A DNA stretch of 64,000 nt from Paramecium pentaurelia (GCA_905183005.1 CAJJDO010000082.1:62001-126000), one strand, 5' to 3'. Counted from the first letter of the stretch, positions 39,396 to 52,473 are shown. A program made the numbers and translations. Notes: generated by a model from the letters alone, not told the origin.

Positions 39396-40863
39396 ATGAA
39401 TGTTTCTCTTAAAGACATAATTCCAAACAAAAACCCTTCATAATTCAATCTAAACAAAATTCGCTTTAAAATCTCAAAAAAAGTGGAATCTTACTGTTAA
39501 TGTAATCAAAGAAACTGTCTAATTTGTGCTCGTAAACGTTCTTCTTCGATGTTAAGCATGAAAAACTCAATTGTATATGATGAGAATTCTCCTGTTTCCA
39601 AATGTACTATTGAATAACCAAAACCAATCTAGCCATTCAATCGATCTATCTCTAGACAATAATCAAATTATATGGGGAGAGTCTCTGTCAATATCTCAAC
39701 TACAACTAATACAACAAACAATTATAGTAGAACTAGAAAAACCTCAATGGAATCATCACCTCCAAAAGATAATAGTATAATATTTATCTTATTTAGTTAT
39801 TGGCAAACATTCCTTTAAATACTTATATGTAATAGGTAAAGGAGGATTTGGAAAAGTATGGAGAGTTGAAATGAAAGCCAATAAATAGGAGTTTGCATTA
39901 AAAGAAATGATTAAAGCAAAGTAAATCATATATACATTAATTAAGGATCATATCTAAACGATCTGTTAATTCAGTCATGAATGAGAAATACCTTCTCGAA
40001 TATCTCAAACATCCTTTCCTTGTAAATATGCATTATGCATATCAAGATAGAGAAAATCTATTCTTAGTTCTTGATCTTCTCAGAGGAGGAGATCTTCGTT
40101 ATCACATAGGTAGATAAAAGAGATTCACTGAAGAATAAACAAGTAATTATATAAACATTTATATAAACAGGATTTTTTGTATGCTGTATCTTATTATCAT
40201 TGTAATATTTGCATTAAAATGGTATCATTCATAGAGATATCAAACCTGAGAATTTAGTGTTTGATAAAGATGGTTATTTAAGATTAACTGATCTTGGAGT
40301 CGCACGATTAAATAAAGATTCTTAAGCTAGTGATACATCAGGGACTCCTGGTTATATGGCTCCTGAAGTTATGTGTAGAATGGATCATTCATTTCCAGTA
40401 GATTATTATGCTGTAGGAGTCATAGCGTTTGAATTACTTCTTGGAAAACGTCCATATAATGGAAGAAATAGATAAGAAATTAGGGAATAAATATTATCTA
40501 AGCAAGTTTAAATGAGAGATGAAAAATTCTCAGTTAAAGTTTAAGATTTTATTAATAGAGTAAGTTTTACAAATAATATTAGTTATTAATACGTAAACCT
40601 TAATAAAGATTAGGTTTTTAAGGAATACATGAATTATTTGATCATCCTTGGTTAAGCAATTATAATTGGGCTAAACTATTAAACAAAGAAATTTAAGCAC
40701 CATATATACCTGGAGTATAAATATAATTATGATTTAGAGCATAGATGGTAATTTTGATTATCAAAGTCAGATATCTGCTGATTCTGAACCTTAGGAAGAA
40801 GCCTCTACTTTATTAAGAAGAAAGAGTGTTTAATGTTTATTTGAAGGATATAAATATTTTTGA
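39396..40863 (+). CDS. AGC-type protein kinase, STK32/YANK-like
   Basis: A 125-residue polar N-terminus with a Cys cluster (CQCNQRNCLICARKR) precedes the kinase domain: VIGKGGFGKVWRVE, EFALKEM, NEKYLLEYLKHPFLV, VLDLLRGGDLRYH, HRDIKPENLVF, TDLGVARL, TPGYMAPEV and VDYYAVGVIAFELLLGKRPY. The metal-binding DFG is DLG here. GGDLRYH and the C-terminal HPWLSNYNWAKLL match STK32. Introns of 22, 25, 28, 23 and 23 nt. TGA 40861-40863, 8 bp from the convergent FAM227 gene. Confidence 0.92.
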
Positions 40864-40871
40864 TTATAGTA

Positions 40872-42133
40872 TCATTTTTATTTACTTACACCTAAATTGG
40901 CTACTGTGATTCCTGCATTTAACATAGATACTAAGTAATTTGCATATTCATGAGCTCCTCTTTCTAATTCTTCAGCTTTTCTTTTTTCTAATCTTTTATG
41001 ATGATTAACAGTTTCTTATTTGATTGTTTTTATTTCTGATTTCATCTTCTTTTTTCTATTTTCATTATCATCTCTCATAGCAATAGCTTCAGATTTTAAT
41101 TGATCAGCTAATTTAATATATCTAGCAAATTTCAATTCTAATTCATCTTAATTTTTTTCAGATTCAGTAAATTTCATTTTGTATTCTTATATTTAATTTC
41201 TTGTTGAATATTTATTCTCAGCTAAATAGATTTATACAATAGGAGAAACTATAATATATAAAATAAAATTTACATTTAATAGGTACCATAACTCTTTTGT
41301 TTCTAGCCTTAACAGTTGTTTAACTTAATACAATTGGAGGTAGTGATTATTCATATTATTATTATTTAGCAAATTTCTATTCTGCTTATTTTTTAAATAT
41401 ATTGCCAGCTCCTAAATCAAGATTCCATTCTTTAAGATATTTTTAACTATTTGCAATTTCTATTCCTGTAAATAAATAAGAGAATTCATCCAATAATTAC
41501 TTTTTTAAATCATCATTAAATTTACTTCTACTTAAAGGAAATGAATAAAATAAAGCATAAAATACACTTTAAGCTAATATATCAAAATAAGTTTTAAAAA
41601 ATAATTGTCTATCATCTTTACGATCAATTGTTAAAAATAAATTGATATAATTTCTAGATATTCTTGTGAGTAATTTTTAATCTTCCTTTGGTAATTTATT
41701 AAAGTTTATTTTGGGATAAGTTTCAGATGTTTCATCAGGTTGAATATCTCTTTTAAAAAATTTAGTTACAACATACCAAAAAGAATCTGAAACAACAGCT
41801 TTATGTTCTTCTAAATTTAAATATTTCTGCCATTAAGTAAACATGGATTTTACCTTTATAATATGATCTTTAGTTTACTTCTAATAAACCATCTTCTTTA
41901 TCATTTGATTTTGAAGGGAATTTCATACTATTTAAAACATTTGTGTTGATCTTCTTAAATTCTACTTGATTTGGTAGTGGTGTATAGAGTTCATCAAAAG
42001 TATTTGGTGGTTATGCTTCTTCAATTTTTAATATGGTTGTGGCTTTATTTTATTCTTAAGGTTCTGTTATATAAGTAGCTGTTCCTAAAAATGTTGTTGT
42101 TGTTGGTCCTCTTCTTAAATCAGGAGCATACAT
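40872..42133 (-). CDS. FAM227-domain protein
   Basis: Starts MYAPDLRRGPTTTTFLGTAT. The FAM227 hallmark is present: VSDSFWYVVTKFFKRD, LLTRISRNYINLFLTID, RQLFFKTYFDILAQSVFYAL and FPLSRSKFNDDLKK. The last third is a long charged coiled coil. Introns of 25 nt (about 41868) and 25 nt (about 41250); TGA 40872-40874. FAM227 proteins in animals are linked to cilia/sperm, so a ciliary role is plausible but unproven here. Confidence 0.82.
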
Positions 42134-42227
42134 TGTTAATCAATTATGTGAATGAATGAAAATTATATTGAATTATAACTATATTTATTTATCAATAATA
42201 AATATATACAAACTTTAAGGTAATAAT

Positions 42228-43198
42228 ATGATATTGAAATATTGCTTTGGAATCTATAAATTTAATCCCATCATAATTTAAAGAGTATCAGCATTGCTTA
42301 AAGTGAAACCTTATCCAATTAATGAAGATATTTAATATTAAGGAGAAGTCAGAGTTATTGATGATAAATATAAACTCTTAGGAGTGATGCCATTTCAATA
42401 AGCAAAAGAATAAGCAATCAAAGAAGAGAAAGAGATTATTCTTATGAATGAAAATGTAGATCCTCCATTATGTAGAATATGTGATTATTCTGATGAATTG
42501 GCATAAAGATTTCTTACAGAGATTTCTCCACCCTTTAAAAAAATATAACCTTAAAGAAATATTAAAATAGGATCAAAAATCACATTCAAAGATTTATAGG
42601 TTAAAGTAATAGCAGCAGAAACTATTCTAAAAAAGCAAAAGAGAATTATTATTAGTACTGTTTGTTTTGAAAATGAAGTATTAATATGTAAAAATGTTTT
42701 CTATAAAGTTAAAAAATTTATGTTAATTTTAGTTTAAAGACATGTGTGAATAATTTATGAAACCATTAGGTAGTATTAGAACTCGTGAGTATTAGGACAC
42801 TTCAGAATAATATGGATCTAAAGATTAAGAGAAATAACCATAAATAGAATTAGAATATGAATTTGAGAAAATTGGTGAAATAGAATAACCTTAAACAATT
42901 CCATAGTTGAAGATTGAAAGATAAATTAATCAAACATATTCTTTAACTACTAGGTAGATCTTAAATGAAATATGAAAGATAAGAATTATTGAATGCAGAT
43001 GAAGCTATCAAAGAATTCAATTCATTATACAAAGATATAGATAAAGAAGAGGGATAAATAAATGAAGAAGATTTGACCAATGAGAAAATTTGGCCCAAAT
43101 AAAAAATTAAGAGAAGAATAACCAAATATACATATCCAAAATAAGATATTGATAAGATTATGATGGAAAAGGAAAAAGGAGAAAAGGAAAAGGTTTGA
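42228..43198 (+). CDS. Translation initiation factor IF-3-like, probably mitochondrial
   Basis: N-terminal IF3 domain is clear: PINEDIQYQGEVRVIDDKYK, LLGVMPFQQAKEQAIKEEKE, DPPLCRICDYSDELA. A C-terminal domain follows (KIGSKITFKDLQVKVIAAET, RIIISTVCFENE), then a 100-residue charged extension ending KEKGEKEKV. A 25-nt GTTAAA...TTTAG intron near 42709 and another of 25 nt near 42954 keep the frame. The start at MILKYCFGIYKFNPIIIQRV resembles a targeting sequence, supporting mitochondrial location (inference). TGA 43196-43198. Confidence 0.82.
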
Positions 43199-43349
43199 TA
43201 ATGTCAATTATTTATTATTTCTAATTTTTAAGAGTAAAGAAAATTACATTATAAATTTTCATATTTTTATAGAATACTTTGTATTTGTTAATTTAGTAGA
43301 TGTTGTTGATAAATTAACTAATTCTTTGACTATTTCTTAATTCTTTCTT

Positions 43350-44225
43350 TCATTTTCGAATTTCTAATTTTAAATTCAAAATGTTTACTTTATAATATAT
43401 AAAATATATTAGTAAGAGTATTAATTGTAATACAGAAATAACCATATATATTTCTTTAGCACTATATGCTGTTTGACATGTATCATCTTTATAATTTAAT
43501 CCTTACATATAAATCAAAACTATATTTTAATATACATTTAATACCACATATTGATATCTAAATAAGAATTCCAATTGTTATTAAGAATTTATAAGGTCCT
43601 GTTACTCTTTTATTTGCACTCATAAAAAAATTATATGGAATTCCTAATACAATTAACCATACTGTTGAAAAAATCATTAAATAATAAATATTATCTTCCA
43701 AACAACTTAATTTTTAATTTACTAATATTAGATATAATGAAATGCAAGTTATAGGTAGGCTTGTTATTCTTATAACAATCTAACTGAAAAAGAATCCTAA
43801 TACAACCTAAATCAATTTCATTAAGTTACCCATAAAGCAGTTGTTGTCTAAAAATAAAATGTTAATTGTTGTATATTAATGACATATTCACATTCGTTAA
43901 TATTTATTTCAGTAGTTTGATAAATCTTCATAAATTCTATAATTCCCCAACATATGTTTAAGAAGGCTAACAAAAAATTATCAGAAACTTGCATTTTATC
44001 TTTAGCTTTCACATATACAAATGCTATTAAATTGAGAATTATCATAAAACATGCACCTTTAAAAGAAATAGATTAAAATTATAGTCCATCATCTAAAATT
44101 TGATATTATTTTCTACTTGAACATATTTGATTAACTTTAGTCAGCATTTAAATTGATAGAATTGTATAAGCATTCATTCTCAAATATAAGAGAATTATAT
44201 GCATTCCTCTATCTGCAACGTTCAT
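43350..44225 (-). CDS. Multi-pass membrane protein, possibly TLC-domain
   Basis: About 275 aa with six or so hydrophobic helices (ACFMIILNLIAFVYV, FLLAFLNICWGIIEF, VVLGFFFSQIVIRI, YLMIFSTVWLIVLG, FLITIGILIQIS, VISVLQLILLLIYF). Introns of 23 nt (43802-43824) and 28 nt with a GTGGT donor (43542-43569, approximate). Helix number and the F..SQIVIRI..LP stretch are compatible with the TLC/TRAM family but not diagnostic. TGA 43350-43352. Confidence 0.65.
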
Positions 44226-44336
44226 AATAAATTATAATTTATATATATATTATTTATGTATATTATAAATGGAGTAGAATTAGTTTATATATATATAATT
44301 ATTTAAAGTATTTTTGATTTATAATTAATTATTATT

Positions 44337-44499
44337 ATGAAACCAATTCATACTCCAATTAATTTAAGTCTATCTTAATTATATCAATCGGAAATCAAAT
44401 AACAATAATAACCAGAAAGAATTTTAAAAGATTTAAATGGTTCTGCTTTTAAATTTAAATTTGACTCAAATTTTAGTGATAGAAAACAAAGATAACCAC

Positions 44500-44530
<31 letters not shown>

Positions 44531-47007
44531 TTAGACTAATTTAGATTGTGGATTAAGGAAATCATCTATATTTGAGGATTACAAATTTGAAATGGAAAAT
44601 GGTAATAGTTGTAGGAATAACAATTAAATTTATAAATTTAATCACTTAAATTCTAGTTCTGAATTTAATTATTAAAAACCAAATATATAAAATGTTTAAG
44701 GATAATATCAATCAAATTAGGCATTAATTGGAAGCAAAATGTTAAGTCCTCTTTAAAAGATGAATCATTTTATTTAAGAAGATCTTGAAAGTTTAAGATT
44801 TAGTTAACAATTCTAGAAACTTCATTTTAATGATAATAATGTAGATGATTATAAAATATCACTTTATTATTATAAACCTTAGATTGGTATTACATATTAA
44901 ATGAAAGAGAACTTATTGTTAGTGACAATAGATTAAAGTTAGATAACAAAAATTAGATAATATTTGAATGAATTTTAGATTGATACCTTAATAATATTTT
45001 ACTCAATAAATTTTCCATAATAATTACTAATGTCTATAAAATAAATAATTTAAGGAGTTGTTAAATTTTGTAACTTTATGTAATGGGAGGAATATAATAT
45101 TTAAGATAAATTAACATAAGTAGGATTTATGCATCCAGAAATATATAATGAAACATTAATAGATAAGTAAATATATATAAATTTATGTTCTGCTTTACCT
45201 ATCTTATCTAGATCTAATTTAGATACAATAATTAATTAGTTATAGGAAAATGAGAAATGCTGTAAACTTAAGTTTAATGATTCATTATAAAATTAATTAG
45301 GAATATTAAAATAAGAGAATAAATAATTAAGTATATAATAATTATTTGAAAAATACTTTTAGACATTTCATGCTAAGAAAATATTTTTGGATTATTTAAA
45401 GAATCCAATATCATCTTATTAGATAATAAATAAAAGATTATAGAATTTATATATATTTCAGTAATTATCACTCTAACCTTCAAATTAAAAATTTATAAAA
45501 ATGCCAGGAAAGATTGGATCATTCACATAAAGTATTAAAATAATGTAATTTAGTTTTGAAGGTTTTGTCAACATATTAAGAGAAGAGTGAACCATACTCT
45601 AAGTTATTTACATAATTATAATATTTGATTGAATTTGTAACAGTAGTGAAATAATTGGTAGTAATAGATAGAAGAGCATAATAATAGACATGTTAATTAT
45701 TAAAAGATTTAAGTAATGTAAATTTAGAAAGTATATGTCAATTATCTGATATTATTGAAACATCTTTGTTATTCAATTAATCAAATGTTTAAATAAAAGA
45801 ACAAAAATATCCTTAACTTGAATAGTTATTATCTTTGTAAATTAATTTAAAAACAAGAATTTAATTAATAAAAAATAAACATTAATCAGAATTGGCATTA
45901 GTAGGTATTAAACCTTAATCTATTGAAGTGAAATATGTAAATAATTCTTATAAGTTGGTTGTTTAATCAAATTTAAATTTAGAGGATAAAGTATAAACAT
46001 TAGGATGGGAAATGATTAGTGAAAGAGATGCTGAAAATTTTGTAGTTTTTAAAACTTCTTATACTCTTAGTTTAGATGATTAATTTGGTGATTTAGAAAA
46101 TTAAATTATATCTATGTAAGAAAAGATCTTAATAGAACTTGTGAAATAAATTTAATCATATTCTGATTAATTATAATAAATAGAATAATTAATTGGAGAA
46201 ATTGATTATTATATAGGATTAAGTATTGCAATTACATAAATGAGATTATGTATTCCAAAATTAAATAATAATAATCAAATGAAAATTTAAGGAGGAAGAC
46301 ATTTATTAGTTGAATAAACAAAAAAATAAAATGTTGAATTTTAACCAAATGATTTTGTATTAAATGATAAAAGAATATTTTTAATTGTTGGTCCAAACTT
46401 TTCTGGTAAATCTGTATTTATTAGATAAATTGGTATTATAATTTATTTGGTTCATTGTGGATTACCAGTTCCAGCTTTGAATGTAGATACATATCTATTA
46501 GAAGAAATTCATGCTCTATTTCCATGTGAAGGTAAGTAATAATCAAATTTAAGTATAACTAATCTAGAATTATTATAATTGAGTTCTGCATTAAAAGTTT
46601 CAAGTAGATCTTTAGTTTTGATGGATGAAATTGGAAAAAGTATATATTTCTATATATATTATAAAGCATTTAAATATTAAGTTGGATCTAATCTTCATAA
46701 ATCTGCATTAGAGTATTTTATGTAGATGTCTCCAACACCACCTATAGTATTATCAGCAACTCATTATCAAAATCATGAAGAATTACTGTAATAAAAGTGT
46801 TTGCAATAAGGAGAAATGGAGGTAGCATTTGAATCAAATAAAAATCTTATTTTTGTTTATAGAATAGACTTCCATTCTAAAAGAGTATAAAAAGTATCTT
46901 TTGGATTGGAGGTAGCTTTATTGGTCCATTAAAATGAGGAATTATATTAGAGAGGCTTATAATTATATGAATTATTAACTAAATATAAGTATTTATAAAA
47001 TAGTTGA
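44337..47007 (+). CDS. MutS homolog, MSH5-like (meiotic)
   Basis: About 870 aa. A polar N-terminus with a Q10 run precedes a MutS clamp/lever body and a C-terminal ATPase: Walker A LIVGPNFSGKSVFIRQIG, LLEEIHALFPCEG, LELLQLSSALKVSSRSLVLM and Walker B-like LMDEIGKT, then LSATHYQNHEELL. The DE.GK form is typical of MSH5 rather than MSH2/6 (DELGRGT). No N-terminal mismatch-recognition domain is obvious, as expected for MSH4/5, which act in meiotic crossing-over. Introns of 22 nt (45532-45553) and 27 nt (46639-46665). TGA 47005-47007. Confidence 0.82.
44499..44528 (+). repeat. Short TAA (Gln) microsatellite in MSH5-like gene
   Basis: One CAA followed by nine TAA codons in-frame, giving ten glutamines in the polar N-terminus. 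Same trinucleotide unit as the long AAT tract at 13.9 kb, but read in a different phase (Gln instead of Asn). Confidence 0.9.
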
Positions 47008-47268
47008 ATAATTTATATATATATTATATCACTCATTCTTTAAAGTAACAATCTAAATTAATGATTAAGAACAACAATTAAATATTATTATTATTCTATA
47101 TTAGATTAAAGGCTGTTTTAATTGTTTTATGTTAAATTATTAATCAAAAGGATTTGTATATGAAACTTAAAAACTTATTTAGAAGAGTATATTTTGATAA
47201 TCATTTCATTTTCATCCTCTATTATATATTCTTAACTAAGATTAAATAATGAATTTATTTTTTTATTA

Positions 47269-47894
47269 ATGGACACAAGAAAATATAAATAATTATCAAG
47301 CAAAACAGAGTATGTTCCTAAAAATTATAATGATCAAATTCTTGAAGAATAAGACACAATCCTCAAATATGATAAAATAAAAAACGATTATAAATATTTA
47401 GATGCTACCATCTTTAATCTTTGTGAGAAGATTGCTATAGGAAATAAACTTTAAGAATTATATTTTACAAATTAATAACAATCATTAAATAAATCATCCT
47501 TGCCTAAATTTTTTAAGTTTTATGTGCATAATACAGGTTTTTTTATGATCATTAATTATTAGCTCTTGTTCCGATTTTTTGTTTTTCTATTGTATTAATG
47601 AAGTGGAGAAAAACACTCACATTACATAAAACAGTTCTATTATTATGTGGATTATCTTTAACTAATGAATTTTTCAAATACTAAAATTGTATAAGGATGG
47701 ATGAAAATTTAGCTAAAGCTTATTAAGACCATACATAAGCATATGATGATCTCTTTGGAAACCTCATCTAAACATTAACATTTAAAGATGTTATGAGACT
47801 CCTCTTTAACATTGATTTTACAAAAGAAAAATTACAAAGTGAATCACACTATGATAATCTCTTAGTTGAAGATTTTGCAATGAATTATTATTGA
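47269..47894 (+). CDS. Small membrane protein, about 200 aa, unknown
   Basis: Starts MDTRKYKQLSSKTEYVPKNY. A 20-nt intron (GTTTTATG...ACAG, about 47518) joins to hydrophobic LLALVPIFCFSIVLMKW and LTLHKTVLLLCGLSL, two likely membrane helices, then a charged tail (AYQDHTQAYDDLFGN) ending at TGA 47892-47894. No family recognised. Confidence 0.6.
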
Positions 47895-48792
47895 AATTCA
47901 AAAGTTCATTATATTATTAAACTTATGTAATTTATTTCTCATATTATTTGTATTACATAAACATATATATATATATATACTTATTTAAATGAAAAAAACT
48001 ATTTCTAATCAAATTTGTTTACATCATATTTAATATAAGTATGATAGAATTCTATTTAAATGATCAATATATATATAAGGTCACAATATATTTAACAATT
48101 AAAAAATAAATTTATGGAATTTTCTAAATTCAATTAAATTGTCAATCATAAAATAATTATTCTAAATTTAACATCTTTGAACCGTTTTCATAGTATTTCT
48201 ATTGAATTTTTACATCAAGTTGTAAGATACATACTATTTCTCATAATCTAATTACTGTCAAAACTTCTTTCTTCTTTATATATATATTAGATCTATTCTA
48301 TAGTATTCAACTACTTAAATAAACTTATTATAATGAGTTTTAAATTCATAATTTCAAATCAATTGGAATTGAATATTTGTAAAATCTGTGATAATTAGAT
48401 TATTTATTTTTTTAATATTTTTTTATTAGTATCATATAATTTTCATTTTTAATATAATATCATAAGACTAAGTTTTTAAATCATTAATATTTTCTTTTAA
48501 TAAGAATTCTCAGGTTTAAGATTTCATAAGGGATCTTCTTAAGAAATTTCCAAACTACTGATAGGTATAGAAAAACATTCAACAAAAATTATCTTTAATA
48601 AATGAAGAAAAAATGATCTAATTTAAATACTTCAAATATTTTTAATAATTTTTGAAAGTGAAATTATGAACCTTTTATTAATGATTATTCTTTACTAATT
48701 CAATTATATTTTATATTGATTTCTAAGAATTTTTTAGAAATTCAATAAAGTATATATTATTGATAACAAATATTCATCCAAATATAATCATT
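47895..48792. other. AT-rich intergenic stretch
   Basis: About 900 bp, A/T-rich with ATATAT runs near 47965; no supported frame on either strand. Confidence 0.5.
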
Positions 48793-49413
48793 ATGGGAGT
48801 TTAATGTTCTTAAACCTAAAATTCTATGGTAATATTTTAATCTCTACATTCATTTGATGAAAAAGAATAGCAAAATCATCATCAAGCTAGTTAAACTTTA
48901 AAATATAGTTTTCCCCAAAAATAAATTTTAGAAATGAATAAAACAAAATTATAATTGCAATAAGAACAGAATCATCCTTAGTAACCTGAAGATCCAGGTA
49001 GTCCTATGTAGGCATTATCAGAATAATCTTTTGAAATCTGTGAATTAACTTAATTTAATAATTCATGTCCTACAACAATAAGAATCAGTAGGCAATATCC
49101 AAATGAATTTACAATATAACCCAATAAGACATTAAGTATTAAAAAAATAAACTTTTCACCTTCAAAATAAAATAAACCATATAATTAAAAATAAAAAGGG
49201 ATAATAAAAAAAAGTAGATATAGTGATTCACAATCCCCAAACTCATCATAGACAATAAAATCAGTTAGATTTTTAATAACAGAATAAGTAAGACCTGAAA
49301 GAAAGTTAATAAGAAGCAAAAGCTTATCAAGAAGATAGTCTAGCAAACGATTAAATTAGTCAACTATTTATAGTAATCGTGATTAATCATTTTATTACAA
49401 AATTGAATTGTGA
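48793..49413 (+). CDS. Ser/Gln-rich protein with N-terminal myristoylation/palmitoylation signal
   Basis: Intron-free frame of about 206 codons. It begins MGVQCSQ, the Gly-2 plus Cys-5 pattern of dual lipidation, so it is probably held at a membrane. The rest is disordered: many TAA/TAG glutamines, SP/TP sites (SPSKQNKPYNQ, SDSQSPNSSQT) and basic stretches (RPERKLIRSKSLSRRQSSKR). No domain. TGA 49411-49413. First of a co-oriented run of small genes. Confidence 0.7.
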
Positions 49414-49452
49414 CAACTTTGAATATATATTATTTTATCAAAATTAAAACTT

Positions 49453-49929
49453 ATGCTTGATTAAACTCTTAAGTACTTTTCTTAATTGATTAATATTAGT
49501 CTTATTTTTAAAGATGAACATAATGGATGCTTAGTTAAATTATATCATTTTAAAACAATTTCACATGCTATAGTACCTAATAAATTTAACTACATAAAAT
49601 AATATTTTCATAAGCACTCTCCCATTTTAGTATCTGCAAGAGAAGAAGAAAATGAATTTAGTTGCAATAATGATCTAGAAGAAATGACTGGAAGAACTAG
49701 ATCAAAAACTTAAGGTACTAAAAACACTTTGAAGCCAAATAAACATTACGATTTGACTGAACAACTTGATTTAGCTATAAAGCCAAAAGGATTATTAAAA
49801 AATCGTTGTAATAAGGAAACGTAGAGTTAGAAAAGAGTCTCGTTTTCCATTCCATCTCGTTGTACTTTAGAATATAGATAAATTGTTTAGACAGCTATCA
49901 ATAAATATTAAGTGAAGTAGAAGCAATGA
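49453..49929 (+). CDS. Small basic protein, about 158 aa, unknown
   Basis: Frame MLDQTLKYFSQLINISLIFK ... KYQVKQKQ without introns, TGA 49927-49929. Contains ILVSAREEENEFSCNNDLEE and a basic Ser-rich end (QKRVSFSIPSRCTLEYRQIV). Only 39 bp after the preceding gene. No family recognised. Confidence 0.55.
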
Positions 49930-50014
49930 ATCTAAATTTAGAGTCATCCAAATTTATTTTTCTATAACCGATTTTAAAATTCTAAATATATTCTTATTAT
50001 TCAATACATTATTA

Positions 50015-50477
50015 ATGATGTCAATTCAAAAAGAAAGATAATATTTTACTCTTAGAAAATTTAATTATTTATACTTGAATGAATCAAATTCCTCAAAGTT
50101 AGTTTTAATTTATCAAAACTTATTTTCTAAAGAGTAGCATAGCTAAATAAATAATACCAGATAGTTTAGATGATATTCATCCAGAGTAATAATTAAATAT
50201 ACATTTAGAATATTAGATGGGCATTCAACAAACAACTCATAACATAGAAGAATCAAATCTGATGTTGTATAAAAAAAGGAAGCCTAAAAACTTAGGCTTA
50301 TTTAATAGTAGTATTCATAATAAACAGATACTTCGACATAAAATCAAAGTTTTATTTCATAAGGAATTTTAAAAAATAAATCACAAAGAAGTATAAGCAA
50401 TAAAGGGTAAATAAAAAAATCTCATAAAAAAAAAGTGCATTTTATATGAATTAATTAGAGATTTTAATAAATTTTGA
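50015..50477 (+). CDS. Small basic protein, about 143 aa, unknown
   Basis: Starts MMSIQKERQYFTLRKFNYLY; a 31-nt intron near 50102-50132 joins to SSIAKQIIPDSLDDIHPEQQ, then a very basic tail (KKRKPKNLGLFNSSIHNKQI, KKKCILYELIRDFNKF). TGA 50475-50477. No family recognised. The splice is required to avoid an in-frame TGA. Confidence 0.5.
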
Positions 50478-50842
50478 CTAAAAATTGCATTTATTATCAT
50501 ATCCTTATTCACTACAATATTTCACATATTAAAGGTTTAATTCCTCCCATATCTAAATTATAAAATAATAAGGGGGCTTTATTCAAGATATAAGATTTTA
50601 ATATGATAAGTTATTAAAATTAACTATTATTTGTTAAATTTTTATATTAATAACTTTATTTAAATTTTGTTCTTTAAATCATCTTTTTCACTCAAAATAA
50701 TATATTTAAATACGTCATTTCTATTTATATTTCTGCCAGATCCAATAATATTTGGTATTGATTAATTTATAAAGAAAGTCTTTATTGATGCATAATTTAA
50801 GAAAAAAGATTTAATTATTAAGGAATAACTAATAATTAAAAC

Positions 50843-51186
50843 ATGAAATCAGTATAGAACTTTTAAATTGTCTAAAACATGAAAGCATACTTTTCAGATG
50901 ATATTTAAAGTCTTTAAAAAAGAATAGATGGTCCTATTACAAGCTACGATAGTATTAGTAGTGATCAAATGTTATTGCCGGATTTGAAATCAATAATCTT
51001 AAATTAGAATGATTTAATACGAGAAAATTATTAAGGGTTACTTCCAACTGAAACATACTCAAGAAGCCTTACAACTAATTCTTCAAGTATTTATTTATAT
51101 AAAAATTAGGTCAACTTTTTAGATTTGAAGAACAGTTTATAAGTGTTAATTCAATATCTTCAGAATCAGTATCAGATGAATTTTGA
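50843..51186 (+). CDS. Small protein, about 106 aa, unknown
   Basis: Starts MKSVQNFQIVQNMKAYFSDD; a 23-nt intron (51087-51109) joins to QLFRFEEQFISVNSISSESV, ending SDEF at TGA 51184-51186. Ser-rich and acidic, probably disordered. The gap before it (50478-50842) is A/T-rich with no gene seen. Confidence 0.5.
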
Positions 51187-51304
51187 GATTGTCCATCTTT
51201 GTTACTGAATAAAGGATGATCTGTATTTTATATTCAGAATTTATCTGATTAATATTTAATTAAAATCATATACATTATACAAAGTCATACTTTTATTCCA
51301 TTAC

Positions 51305-52262
51305 TCAATCTGCTAAAGTGATTCCATACTTAGATTTAAAATGATCATAAACTGGAAAATAAAAGATAGAAAATAAACTGCATTAAAATACTCTTGTTCC
51401 TAAACCTTTAAGAAATGCTTTTTTTCCTTCTTAATGCCAAGCTTCTAAAACCAAATTTTTCACTGATAATTATTGCTAACTACTATCTACAAGTTAGTAT
51501 CTAGTAATGATAAAATCAACAGGATTGACTATGGCTGCAGCCAGAGCAGTTGAAATCATTGTTGCAATAATAGATTAATGAATTGCTAAAGGTTGATTAT
51601 GTAAAGTTTAATCATCCCTTTATCTTAAGATTTCATATCTCAATAATTCATAGAACCACATTTAGAATGTTGTATATACAACTACAGAGGCCATGTATAA
51701 ATAAGATGCTTAGAATAAACGAATCCAACCTTCTTTTCTAGAAATTTCCATTAATCCTGAAAATATTCCTTTATAATTATATTCAGGAACATTCATCTAC
51801 ATTCTGGTTCTTAAAGTATCAAAAGGTATGTAGGCTTAATAGTTATATATTTATACTTATGACTGACACAGCTTCGGCTAATGGTGAAGTGATAAGAGGA
51901 ATCAATAAGTTAAGCTTACTTTTTTCTCCATCTTTCTCTAAGCATTTTGTTAATTTGATTGCATAATAATTCATATACTCATAAGCTAAAAAATATGAAC
52001 CATATGGTATAAATGAACCTATTGATAATTAATATCAATTACCCATTACTGTTGTGGAAAACCCTTTGAATAAATATTTAAATCCTTCATTCTTAACAAT
52101 AAGATTATATCCTTGCTTCATCCCCAAGAACTCAGACTTATGTGCTTTGATTCTTGTTCCAATGGTATCAAAAGGAAACATAATCATATCACCTACCATA
52201 GATGCAAGACCTGAATAAAATGCTATTAAGAAGGGTTTGAATTGTTATTCCTTTTCTGTCAT
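51305..52262 (-). CDS. Mitochondrial carrier family protein
   Basis: About 310 aa with three tandem carrier repeats. The Px[DE]xx[KR] signatures are seen: FPFDTIGTRIKAHK (repeat 1), IPFDTLRTRMQMN (repeat 2) and NPVDFIITRYQLV (repeat 3), each ending a hydrophobic helix and followed by an EG-type motif (VKNEGFKYLFKG, SRKEGWIRLFQA). One 22-nt intron near 51833-51854. TGA 51305-51307. Transports a metabolite across the inner mitochondrial membrane; substrate-contact residues cannot be assigned safely here. Confidence 0.93.
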
Positions 52263-52473
52263 ATATATAAAATTTAATTATTGGTAATTTTTATGATTGT
52301 TAATAAATTAAATAATCTAAGAAATCTTCTCCATAGCATACAGCATCTAATTATTAAAATTAAGTCTCTCCATATTTGATGTAATATCCTCTCAATATAT
52401 ATAAATAGCATTTACTTAACTCTAATATAAATTAACCAAATCTTTATATGATTCATATTATTAATATAATTAT

